Shown here: one piece after another, positions 15,901 through 22,622 of the stretch | Position numbering within the stretch: position 1 is the stretch's first letter | How the letters are laid out: each line of letters begins with the position of its first letter | Assembly: GCA_041609995.1 (NCBI GenBank) | Contig: JBFIPU010000025.1 | Span: forward strand, 1 to 28,551 | Reading direction: 5' to 3' | DNA from: JABDOU01 sp041609995 | GTDB lineage: Bacteria; Actinomycetota; Acidimicrobiia; Spongiisociales; SHLN01 | DNA length: 28,551 nucleotides | The notes under the pieces: model-generated | Told to the model about the DNA's origin: nothing | Databases searched by the model: none | What the model saw: only the letters and a program-made list of their open reading frames with translations | Program-made: the position numbers and the translations under genes

Positions 15901-17273
15901 CCGGGCCGAAGCTCGGCGTAGGGCGCGGCTCGCCGCACCATGTTGTACAACCCATCGGCCGACCGGTCTTCGACGGCCACCGCTGCCACGACCTGCTGCG
16001 CCAACACATCGAGCGGGTTGGCAGGGATGGTGGTGTGCTCGATGGAACCTTCGAGCATGCGATTGACGACGACCGCCGCCTCCAGGAGGTCGCCCCGATG
16101 CTTGGGAAACACGGTGGCATGGCTGGCCGCCCCGACCTGGTGGCCGGCTCGCCCTACCCGCTGGAGACCGCTCGCCACCGACGGCGGCGACTCGACCAGG
16201 ATCACCAGCTCAACCGCCTCCATGTCGATGCCGAGCTCGAGGGTGGCGGTAGCCACGACCGCCGGAAGGGTCCCCCGCTTGAGCGCGTCCTCGATCTCGA
16301 GCCGCTGGGTGCGAGAAACGGAGCCGTGGTGGGCCCGCGCAATCGGTTCCTCGGCCAGCTCGTTGAGCTGGTTGGCCAGCCTTTCGGCCTGGCCCCGGCT
16401 GTTGGTGAACACGATGGTGGAGCGGTGTCGCCGGATCAACTCGAGGATTTGGGGATACATGTGGGGCCAGATGGATCGCCGCGGCTGTCGTTCCAGTTCG
16501 TCCTCCGGGCCGGCTGGCCCGATGTCGGTCATGTCTTCCACCGGGACCGAAATCTGCACGACCAGAGGCTTATCCCGCGGTGCGTCCACGATCGTGACCG
16601 GGCGGGAAGCCCAGCCATCCGCCGTCACCTCTCCCCCGCCCAGAAATCGGGCGATCTCATCGAGTGGTCGCTGGGTCGCCGACAGCCCGATCCGCTGCGG
16701 GGGGCCGGACGTGATCTCCTCGAGCCGCTCCAGCGACAGCGCCAGATGGGCACCGCGCTTCGTTCCGGCGATCGCGTGCACCTCGTCGACGATGACGGTC
16801 TCGACAGACGCCAGAATCGATCGGGCCTGGGAGGTGAGCAGCAGGTAAAGGGATTCAGGCGTGGTGAGCAGGATGTCTGGTGGCTGCCGGGCCATCTTTC
16901 GCCGATCTTCCTGAGGCGTGTCGCCCGTCCGCAGCGCGGCGGTGACCGGGGCGGGCTCGATACCGAGCCGGCCGGCTGCATTCTTGATGCCGGCCAGGGG
17001 CGAACGCAGGTTGCGCTCGATGTCGTAGGCCAGTGCCTTCATCGGAGAGATGTACAGGACCCGGCACCGGTGGGCGTCATCGGGGGTCGGTGCTCCGATG
17101 AGCTGGTCGACGGACCACAGGAAGGCGGCGAGGGTCTTGCCAGAACCGGTCGGGGCATGGATCAACGTGTGTTGACCGCGGCCGATGGCCTCCCATCCCT
17201 GCAGCTGCGCCGTAGTCGGTTCGTGAAACGTGGCAGCAAACCACTCGCGGGTGGCGGGGCTGAAATGCTCCAT
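12930..17273 (-). CDS. lhr: Lhr-type superfamily 2 DNA helicase, full length with C-terminal domain
   Basis: A giant 3'-to-5' DNA translocase/helicase of about 1447 residues, similar in length to mycobacterial (about 1507) and E. coli Lhr. The first RecA domain has Walker A APTGSGKT (40-47), the DEVH box (163-166) and SAT (198-200). The second has IVFTNSRGQAERL, ATATLELGIDM and QRVGRAGH. A winged helix and Lhr-core barrel follow to about residue 860, then the long Lhr-CTD. The ATG at 17273 (MEHFSPATREWF) is chosen because it aligns with the E. coli N-terminus FSPATRDWF and has TATTGT seven bases upstream; an in-frame start at 17339 would add 22 residues. Lhr is implicated in DNA repair and is usually adjacent to nei in mycobacteria. 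Confidence 0.95.
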   Translation of the reverse strand: MEHFSPATREWFAATFHEPTTAQLQGWEAIGRGQHTLIHAPTGSGKTLAAFLWSVDQLIGAPTPDDAHRCRVLYISPMKALAYDIERNLRSPLAGIKNAAGRLGIEPAPVTAALRTGDTPQEDRRKMARQPPDILLTTPESLYLLLTSQARSILASVETVIVDEVHAIAGTKRGAHLALSLERLEEITSGPPQRIGLSATQRPLDEIARFLGGGEVTADGWASRPVTIVDAPRDKPLVVQISVPVEDMTDIGPAGPEDELERQPRRSIWPHMYPQILELIRRHRSTIVFTNSRGQAERLANQLNELAEEPIARAHHGSVSRTQRLEIEDALKRGTLPAVVATATLELGIDMEAVELVILVESPPSVASGLQRVGRAGHQVGAASHATVFPKHRGDLLEAAVVVNRMLEGSIEHTTIPANPLDVLAQQVVAAVAVEDRSADGLYNMVRRAAPYAELRPGPYEATLDMLAGRYPSDAFSELRPRVVWDRVEGTLTARPGAKMLAVTNPGTIPDRGLYRVVSPEGGRVGELDEEMVYESRSGDTIILGSSAWQITEITQDRVVVVPAPPGAAAQLPFWHGDAIGRPLELGRAVGAFVREMGAMDQEAARARLQADFHLDEFAASNLAQYLSEEKEATGTLPSDRTIVVERFRDEIGDWRLVLLSPFGSRVHAPWALAASKRMRDDFGLDVDTMWTDDGIIFRFPDSDDPPDASPLFLEVDELEDLVVAETANSALFTSRFRESAGRALLLPRRRPGQRTPLWLQRRRAVDLLEVAREFPTFPIVLETYREVLQDYFDLEAVKEILGDVAARRIKVRDVETDGPSPFASSLMFDFIASYMYEYDAPLAERRATALTLDRNLLSELMGEPELRQLLDPEAMEEVELTLQWLAGSRRARSAEGLRDMLLDLGPLGTDAIIARTTGLDDVPAVLDELESQGRVIRVATGWAAIEDAARLRDALGYALPRGIPQAFLEPIADPLGDVVGRFARTHGPFTTDEAAGALGLPVAVVAEVLGRLEGRGQIERGSFRPAGSGPEWVNREVLRRLRRRSLAKFRDELEPVEHADLARFLLGWHGVGNGSNRVARLHEIVTQLQGAPIPASILERDVLAARMEFRPELLDQLLATGEVVWIGKGALGTKDGRVALYFRDQVPLLHAIDDEQRPEGELHVRLRDHLRQRGASFFRDLYEACGGGAPDEVLDALWDLVWAGEVTNDTLAPLRAHGWGKARVKQRGRPRPPSASPPAGSGRWYLVESLMSDAVGTERAGAMATLLLERNGVVARTVVSAEGTPGGFTGLYPVFTAMEDVGKIRRGYFVEGLGGAQFAYPGVVDRLRMPSEDEVHVLAAADPANPYGAIVPWPESDGRPSRRAGAYVITVGGLLAVFVERGARRLISFTDDPNVMHQAAEALRRLSGRLRRLEIETIDGVKASDTALGSVLLEAGFRRSYQGLRV

Positions 17274-17280
17274 CGACCGC

Positions 17281-17286
17281 ACAATA
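17281..17286 (-). promoter_or_regulatory. candidate -10 element of lhr (leaderless)
   Basis: The minus strand reads TATTGT, seven bases, then the ATG at 17273. There is no ribosome-binding site, which supports both a leaderless start and the shorter N-terminus. Confidence 0.4.
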
Positions 17287-17393
17287 GGTCGCCGGTGTGA
17301 CAAGCGCCCGAACAGGGCGACGGGCGCGACAACGGACAACAGAATAGGTCGATCGACCCATGCGAAGCGCGCACGCGATCGTCACCCGAGCAT

Positions 17394-18062
17394 ATGCTGA
17401 TGCAAAGGATGACTGAGAGAGATCTGAACGTCGCGCCTTCGTTCTCTAGCGGTCTGGCTGATCTTCAGGCAACCCAGGACACCGCCGCCATGCGAGAAGC
17501 TGCGTTCGGTTTCGAAACGTCCGGTGATCTGACCTCTGCCAAGATCTGGTATCGGAAAGCGGCGGAACTGGGCGAGGTCCGGGCGATGCACGATCTGGCA
17601 TCGGTGCTCGTACTCGAGGACGATCTGGCCAACGCCAAGGAATGGCTGCGGATGGCGGCAGTCAACGGCTTCAACCCGTCCCGGTGTGAGCTGGGCGACA
17701 TCCTCGAACGCGAAGGTGATCACGACGGGGCCGCTGCCAGCTTCCAGGCCGCCGCCGGCGACGGCTATCCCGAGGGATTGCACCGGCTGGGATTGCTCCT
17801 CTTTGCGCAGGGACGGGAAGAGGAAGGCATCCGTCTCCTCGAACAAGCCGCCGATCGTTATTGGACTCCTGCCATGCACGACCTGGGATGGTGGTGTGCC
17901 AAACGGGGCGATGTGCGGGGAGCCAAACACTGGTATCTCAAAGCCGCGGCCGAGGGTCATGAGCCCTCGATGATGGCATTGGCCGATGTGCTCGACGGCG
18001 TGGGTCACCATTCGACCGCTGCCCGGTGGCGCCGACAGGCGAGCGAGTCCCGGGTCGGCTAG
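17394..18062 (+). CDS. Sel1/TPR-like repeat protein
   Basis: A 222-residue protein made of about five Sel1-like (SLR/TPR) helical repeats from residue 36 on, with units such as AKIWYRKAAELGEVRAMHDLA, AKEWLRMAAVNG, LLEQAADRYWTPAMHDLG and AKHWYLKAAAEGHEPSM. Such repeats form a superhelical scaffold for protein-protein contacts. There is no signal peptide or catalytic domain, so it is probably a cytoplasmic adaptor; the partner is unknown. The first ATG (17394) is used, but ATGs at 17400 and 17409 are also in frame, and TATGCT at 17393-17398 would as a -10 element favour the last. It diverges from lhr across a 120-base gap and ends 10 bases before the convergent oxidoreductase stop. Confidence 0.8.
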   Translation: MLMQRMTERDLNVAPSFSSGLADLQATQDTAAMREAAFGFETSGDLTSAKIWYRKAAELGEVRAMHDLASVLVLEDDLANAKEWLRMAAVNGFNPSRCELGDILEREGDHDGAAASFQAAAGDGYPEGLHRLGLLLFAQGREEEGIRLLEQAADRYWTPAMHDLGWWCAKRGDVRGAKHWYLKAAAEGHEPSMMALADVLDGVGHHSTAARWRRQASESRVG

Positions 18063-18072
18063 CCGTCGCCCG

Positions 18073-20049
18073 TCAGAGGCTCAGCGCCAGCTTGCGACCC
18101 TCATAGATCGCCAGGCTGGCCCGGCGGGGAGCTACGCAATCTCCGATCTCGGAGAACCCGATACCGGCAGCCACCAGGCCCGCAGACAATTCGTTCCGAG
18201 CGCGGGGGGTCTCGGCCACGACCAGGGCATCAGCGGCGACCATTGCCGATTGCCCGGTCATGGTCGACTGCAGCTCAACCTCCCCGCCCGAGTAGGAAAC
18301 GACCACCGTGTCGGGCAGCATCGTTCCGCCGGCCGCGACAAACCGCTTCCGGGCCGGTACGTCTGCGGCCGAGTGAAATAGCCCAGCTGCCACCACCGGT
18401 TGGGAAGTCACGATCGTGACCTGGCAGCCCTCGTCTTGCAGATAGAGCGCGGTTCCGATGCCCCTCCAATCGCCCAGGTCGTCCATAACGATCACCTCTC
18501 CGCTCAGGGACACAGACCCGTCGAGCACGGCGGTGATGTCATGGGCACGGTCGATCCCCTCCAACGAATCCACCATCGGCCGGGACCGCTGAAAGCCGGA
18601 AGCGGCAGGTACGGCTCCCGTTGCAACGACCACCTCCTCGGCCTCGAAGCTGGACACGTCGTTCACGTCGAACACCGTCTCCAGCCATAGGTCGACCCCA
18701 GCTGCTTCCAGCCGCCGCTCGAACCAGGCGATGTTGTCGAGAATCTGGGATCGGGTCGGTTGCTGTCCCGCCAGCCGGAACTGGCCCCCCAGTTGGTCGG
18801 CGGCCTCGACCAGAGTGACCCGGTGCCCGCGTTCGGCCGCGACCCGACCGGCCTCCATGCCGGCCGGTCCACCGCCGATGACCAGCACCGACTTGCTCAC
18901 CAGGGCCGGGATCGGGCGGTCGCCGTTCCACTCGAATTCGCGCCCGGCCGACGGGTTGACGAGGCACGAGATCCAATAATCACGCGACCGCCGCCCCCAG
19001 CAGAGCTGGTTGCAGGAGATACAGGGCCGGATGTCGGACGGTCGCCCGGTCCTCGCTTTCGCCACGAGATGCGGGTCGGCGATCTGACCTCGCACGATGG
19101 ACACCATGTCGGCCTCGCCCGCCGCCAGCACTTCTTCAGCCGCCTCCGGTGTCCGCACGTGGCTCTCGGCCTGCACCTTGGCGTGGGATGTCGCCTTCAT
19201 CAAGGCCGCCGCAAAAGGGACGCCGAGCCTGTCGGCATACAGCGACGTCGGCATGAGCTTGTAGAAATCGAAGTAGCTCCCGGTTCCGCAGGTCACATAA
19301 TCCATGAGCTCCCTCTCGTCGTGCCAGCCGACGATCTCCTGCATTTCCGATACGCTCAACGCCGGCTCGGCGTCGGGATCGACGTTGACGGCGAGGCCGA
19401 TGATGAACTCATCACCGCAGGCGCGACGGATGCGCTCCAGCAGCTCGCGAGAAAAGCGCATCCGGTTCTCGAAGCTCCCGCCCCACTGGTCTTCGCGGCG
19501 GTTCGACCAGGGAGTCCAAAACTGATCGACCACTGCGTGGTAGGCGGCAAACACCTCGACCCCGTCGAAACCGGACGATCGGGCCCGCACCGCCGCCTCC
19601 ACGAAGCCTCGCAGCAGTTCTTCGATTTCGGACTGGCGCATGGCGTGGCCGCCATCGGCGTCGTGGTAGGACGGCAAGCCGGACGGCGACCAGTTGGGGG
19701 CGAAGGAGTTGTCGGAGTCGCCGTGCTGACCGACGTGATACAGCTGGTGGATCATCACGACATCGCCGGCTTGCCGGCACGCTTCCGTCAACCGGCGGAA
19801 ATGCGGTATCACAGCATCGTCGCCGACCCGGAAGTTGCCGCGGGTGAGCACGCCGGTCGGGTGGGTGGGGATCGGCTCGACCACGATCATGCCCGCACCG
19901 CCGAGAGCTCGTTCCCGGTAATAGGCCAGGTGACGCTCGGATGGCAGGCCGCCCTCGCCCATGTTGGCCGTGTGCGCACCGAAGTTGATTCGACTCCGCA
20001 ACGTCTTGTGGCGCAGCCTGAGCGGCTCGAAGATGTGGGGAAAGTCCAC
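18073..20049 (-). CDS. FMN/FAD/4Fe-4S oxidoreductase, 2,4-dienoyl-CoA reductase/TMADH family
   Basis: About 658 residues in two parts. Residues 1-330 form an old-yellow-enzyme TIM barrel for FMN (HQLYHVGQHGD, then QFWTPWSNRREDQWGGSFENRMRF). A 4Fe-4S site follows, with Cys343-x2-Cys346-x3-Cys350-x11-Cys362, the spacing of bacterial 2,4-dienoyl-CoA reductase. The rest is a FAD/NAD(P) Rossmann module beginning VLVIGGGPAGMEAG (from 389). The canonical active-site HAAH after GVE reads FAAYH, so the substrate may not be a dienoyl-CoA; amine dehydrogenases and demethylases share this architecture. The GTG at 20049 is chosen because it follows the upstream stop by four bases; an in-frame start at 20103 would overlap that gene by 50 bases. 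Last gene of a three-gene unit. Confidence 0.85.
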   Translation of the reverse strand: MDFPHIFEPLRLRHKTLRSRINFGAHTANMGEGGLPSERHLAYYRERALGGAGMIVVEPIPTHPTGVLTRGNFRVGDDAVIPHFRRLTEACRQAGDVVMIHQLYHVGQHGDSDNSFAPNWSPSGLPSYHDADGGHAMRQSEIEELLRGFVEAAVRARSSGFDGVEVFAAYHAVVDQFWTPWSNRREDQWGGSFENRMRFSRELLERIRRACGDEFIIGLAVNVDPDAEPALSVSEMQEIVGWHDERELMDYVTCGTGSYFDFYKLMPTSLYADRLGVPFAAALMKATSHAKVQAESHVRTPEAAEEVLAAGEADMVSIVRGQIADPHLVAKARTGRPSDIRPCISCNQLCWGRRSRDYWISCLVNPSAGREFEWNGDRPIPALVSKSVLVIGGGPAGMEAGRVAAERGHRVTLVEAADQLGGQFRLAGQQPTRSQILDNIAWFERRLEAAGVDLWLETVFDVNDVSSFEAEEVVVATGAVPAASGFQRSRPMVDSLEGIDRAHDITAVLDGSVSLSGEVIVMDDLGDWRGIGTALYLQDEGCQVTIVTSQPVVAAGLFHSAADVPARKRFVAAGGTMLPDTVVVSYSGGEVELQSTMTGQSAMVAADALVVAETPRARNELSAGLVAAGIGFSEIGDCVAPRRASLAIYEGRKLALSL

Positions 20050-20053
20050 CCAG

Positions 20054-20320
20054 CTACCGCCGTCGCCTGTTTTCGGTGAGCCAGCGCCCGGGCCGAAAGC
20101 CACTTCGGCGCCACTGCCCGTCGACGATCCCGATCATCGACCAGAAACACGCACCGATGAGGGCGACCGCCCCAACGATCCACGAGAGGGCGGCCAGCGT
20201 GGCCGGCCACCCCGTGGCGTCACCGGGCCACAGCCAGATACCCACGACGGCGAAGGCAGCAGCCGCCAGCAGCTGGCCGGCGGCGAGTCGAAATGGGCTG
20301 AACGGCTTGTCCCCGCTCAC
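20054..20320 (-). CDS. small two-helix membrane protein
   Basis: An 88-residue protein with a GTG start that overlaps the aminopeptidase stop as GTGA (20317-20320), so it is translationally coupled. Two hydrophobic segments (about 13-31 and 40-63) are followed by a strongly basic tail, GQWRRSGFRPGRWLTENRRRR, which by the positive-inside rule should be cytoplasmic. I do not recognise a family. It lies between a peptidase and a flavin oxidoreductase, with four bases to the latter's start, so all three share a transcript. The function is unknown; a membrane anchor or assembly partner for either enzyme is possible. Confidence 0.7.
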   Translation of the reverse strand: MSGDKPFSPFRLAAGQLLAAAAFAVVGIWLWPGDATGWPATLAALSWIVGAVALIGACFWSMIGIVDGQWRRSGFRPGRWLTENRRRR

Positions 20321-21762
20321 ACGACGAGAGGGATCGACGACGCCTCTGCGCAGAGGGCCTCCACATCGTCGATACGTTTCGGAACCCCCTCGGTCAGGTT
20401 GGCGGCGCCCTCGCCGGTCATGAGTATGTCGTCTTCGATTCTCACCCCGATCCCGAGGAAATCGGCCGGGATCTGATGCGTCACTTTTTCGGCTCCCGCC
20501 ATCTGCTCGGCCCGCCGGCGCTTGGCCTCCTCCGCCCCGAGCTCGGCGATGGCATCGGCGATGGCCTGTTCGTCGTAGGGGTAGAGCGTGAACTCGACCT
20601 CCGAGCGGTTGGGGTCGACGTAGATACCGGGCTCGACGGTGAAGGACATACCGGGCTCCAGCTTGCGGCTCTCGCCCTCCAGCCGGTAGCGGCCGGCGTC
20701 GTGGACATCCAACCCCAGCCAGTGGCTGGTGCCATGCATGAAGAACTCGCGGTAGAGGCCCATGGCCAGCGTGTCTTCGGCGTTGGCGGGCACCAGGCCC
20801 AGGTCGGCCAGCCCTTCCGAGATCACACGCGCCGAGGTGTCGTGCACCGCCTCGAGGGGGCCCCCGAGAACACACGCCGCGATCGACGCCTCCTGGGCCG
20901 TCAACACGACGTCGTAAACCGCCCGCTGCGGACCGGTGTAGGTTCCGTCCACCGGAAACGTCCGCGTGATATCCGAGGAGAAGAAGCGATACTCGGCGCC
21001 GGCGTCGATCAGCAGCAGATCGCCCGCCTCCATCCGTCGGCGGTTCTCGGTGTAGTGGAGAATGCAGGTGTTCGGGCCGGAGGCGACGATCGACGGGTAC
21101 CCGTCACGGTCCGATCCATGGGAGCGGAACACGTATTCCATGGCGGCCTGCACCTGATACTCCGGTATCCCTGGTTGTGCAAAGCGCATCGCCTCGCTAT
21201 GACCATCCGTCGAGATCTCACAGGCCCGCCGCAGGAGCTTCACCTCTGCGTCTGTCTTGATCACTCGCATCTCGGCCAGCAGAGGACGCGGGTCGGCAAT
21301 GGCCTCCGGCGACTGAGCGCCGTGGCGCACGCGCATCGTGTTGGAGGCCGCCACTCCGGCCCGCACGGCATCCTCGTGCTTGGCGCCCCAGGGAAAGAAC
21401 ACCGTCTTGTGCCCGTGGAGGTACCGAGGGAGCCGTTTGCCCAACTCAGTAATCGGATAGGCGGCGTCGGCCCCATACTCCTCGACCGCTCCTTCGACGC
21501 CGGCCCGGTAGCCATCCCAGATCTCCCGCTCCCGATCCTTGGGCCGAACGAACAACACGAATTCCTCGTCCGGGTTGCCCGGGTCGAACACCGCCACGGC
21601 GTCCGGCTCCTCGAAGCCGGTCAGAAAAATGAAATCGGAACTCTGGCGAAACGGGTGGAGCACGTCGTGGTTTCGGGGCGTCTCGGCATCACCGGGTATG
21701 ACAGCGACGGCGTCACCGATCAGCTTCATGAACTCCTCGCGACGGCGCTTGAACATTTCCAT
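20317..21762 (-). CDS. pepP: Xaa-Pro aminopeptidase (M24B, PepP type)
   Basis: A 481-residue aminopeptidase P that removes the N-terminal residue ahead of proline. The N-terminal AMP_N domain (FKRRREEFMKL, FRQSSDFIFLTGFEEPDAV) is followed by the pita-bread catalytic domain with all five metal ligands: Asp253 (LIDAGAEY), Asp264 (DITRTFPV), His347 (HGTSHWLGLDVHD), Glu377 (TVEPGIYV) and Glu443 (IGVRIEDD). Against E. coli PepP there is an extra charged stretch of roughly 40 residues between the last two ligands (about 386-432). The ATG at 21762 is preferred because GGGAG lies six bases upstream; a GTG at 21816 would add 18 residues. It heads the operon with the small membrane protein and oxidoreductase. 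Confidence 0.94.
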   Translation of the reverse strand: MEMFKRRREEFMKLIGDAVAVIPGDAETPRNHDVLHPFRQSSDFIFLTGFEEPDAVAVFDPGNPDEEFVLFVRPKDREREIWDGYRAGVEGAVEEYGADAAYPITELGKRLPRYLHGHKTVFFPWGAKHEDAVRAGVAASNTMRVRHGAQSPEAIADPRPLLAEMRVIKTDAEVKLLRRACEISTDGHSEAMRFAQPGIPEYQVQAAMEYVFRSHGSDRDGYPSIVASGPNTCILHYTENRRRMEAGDLLLIDAGAEYRFFSSDITRTFPVDGTYTGPQRAVYDVVLTAQEASIAACVLGGPLEAVHDTSARVISEGLADLGLVPANAEDTLAMGLYREFFMHGTSHWLGLDVHDAGRYRLEGESRKLEPGMSFTVEPGIYVDPNRSEVEFTLYPYDEQAIADAIAELGAEEAKRRRAEQMAGAEKVTHQIPADFLGIGVRIEDDILMTGEGAANLTEGVPKRIDDVEALCAEASSIPLVV

Positions 21763-21830
21763 GTGCTGCTCCCGTGGGGGGGCCCCGAACTGTAGGCCGA
21801 TTCCGCCCTTCCCCACCCCGACCGATGCGC

Positions 21831-21836
21831 TAGTTT
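21831..21836 (+). promoter_or_regulatory. candidate -10 element of LapA-like gene (leaderless)
   Basis: TAGTTT is followed by six bases and the ATG at 21843. No Shine-Dalgarno sequence is seen. Confidence 0.5.
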
Positions 21837-21842
21837 GACGGT

Positions 21843-22166
21843 ATGGATGATCCCTTTACTGACAACGTGCCCGAATTGACCGACATCGTCGCCGAGGACG
21901 TTCGTGAGGCGGCCCTCGAAGGAGCAGAAAAGGGCGCCCGCAAGGCGGCCAAGGGACCCAGCGGCCTGCTGGCTGTCGTTTCGTCGATCCTGGGGGCGGT
22001 CATTGCGATCTTTGCAATCCAGAATCTCGACAACGCAACCGTCAACTTCCTGGCCTGGACCATCGAGTTTCCGATGGCGGCGGTGGTTGGGATCGCGTTC
22101 GTGGGAGGAGCGCTGATCTCCTCCTTACTTGGGTGGAGACGTAGAAGGAGCAAGGCGAAGGCCTAG
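21843..22166 (+). CDS. LapA-domain (DUF1049) small membrane protein
   Basis: A 107-residue protein. An acidic, Ala-rich N-terminus (about 1-38) precedes two transmembrane helices (about 41-60 and 75-97) and a basic end, WRRRRSKAKA. The segment FAIQNLDNATVNFLAWTIEFPMAAVV and the second helix with its Arg-rich exit match the LapA/DUF1049 pattern, whose E. coli relative works in lipopolysaccharide assembly. In actinobacteria, which lack classical LPS, the role is unknown. The next gene starts three bases after its stop, so the pair forms an operon. Confidence 0.8.
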   Translation: MDDPFTDNVPELTDIVAEDVREAALEGAEKGARKAAKGPSGLLAVVSSILGAVIAIFAIQNLDNATVNFLAWTIEFPMAAVVGIAFVGGALISSLLGWRRRRSKAKA

Positions 22167-22169
22167 CAC

Positions 22170-22622
22170 ATGGATTCGATCGAGTTCAAGCTCGACGCCT
22201 GTGACTACCGCAACTTTGGCCGGCAAACCGAAGTCGCCCCGATCGTCAACGGCTCTCCTCTGAGAGAAATGGTGAGGAGCCTGTTCGGCAACCTCGTAGG
22301 CCAGCACGCCGGCATGCAGATCGGTATCCGGGCCGAGGAAGTAACCAACTTCGGACCCGGGTATTTCCTGGGCGAATCGAAGCACAGGCTGTGGCGCAAG
22401 AAGTCCACCATCGGCGTCCTGGCATGCGGTTGCGGGCTGGCAGAGTGTTGGACGCTCGAGACACCGGTGGTGGTGGGCGACGACACGGTGGATTGGCCGT
22501 CGTTCCAGCAACCCGACCGACCCCGGCTCGACTACAGCGACCTGGGGCCGTTCAGCTTCAGCCGCCGCGAGTACGAAGAGGCGGTGGCCGACCTGGAGCA
22601 GCGCCTCGGGATCAGGAGCTGA
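22170..22622 (+). CDS. conserved hypothetical protein with CxC-x4-C motif
   Basis: A 150-residue soluble protein. Its central motif ACGCGLAECWTL holds Cys86, Cys88 and Cys93, followed by a VDWPSFQQPDRP block and the C-terminal LDYSDLGPFSFSRREYEEAV. I recall actinobacterial hypothetical proteins with a similar Cys-rich motif followed by W.F....W.Y..LGPF.F...QY, but I know no function. The cysteines could bind metal or form a disulfide. It is co-transcribed with the LapA-like gene (three-base gap), and its last 11 bases overlap the convergent vWA gene tail to tail. Confidence 0.72.
   Translation: MDSIEFKLDACDYRNFGRQTEVAPIVNGSPLREMVRSLFGNLVGQHAGMQIGIRAEEVTNFGPGYFLGESKHRLWRKKSTIGVLACGCGLAECWTLETPVVVGDDTVDWPSFQQPDRPRLDYSDLGPFSFSRREYEEAVADLEQRLGIRS

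Noticed and set aside
15270..17300. Long plus-strand open frame of 676 codons antisense to lhr
   Set aside because: It is the mirror of a well-supported helicase gene in GC-rich DNA; its residue composition (His, Arg, Gly, Pro and Asp rich, no domain) is typical of shadow frames.
18760..20079. Plus-strand frame of 439 codons opposite the oxidoreductase
   Set aside because: Shadow of the flavoenzyme gene; no motif or plausible start context.
20476..21795. Plus-strand frame of 439 codons opposite pepP
   Set aside because: Shadow of the aminopeptidase gene, which has all five metal ligands.
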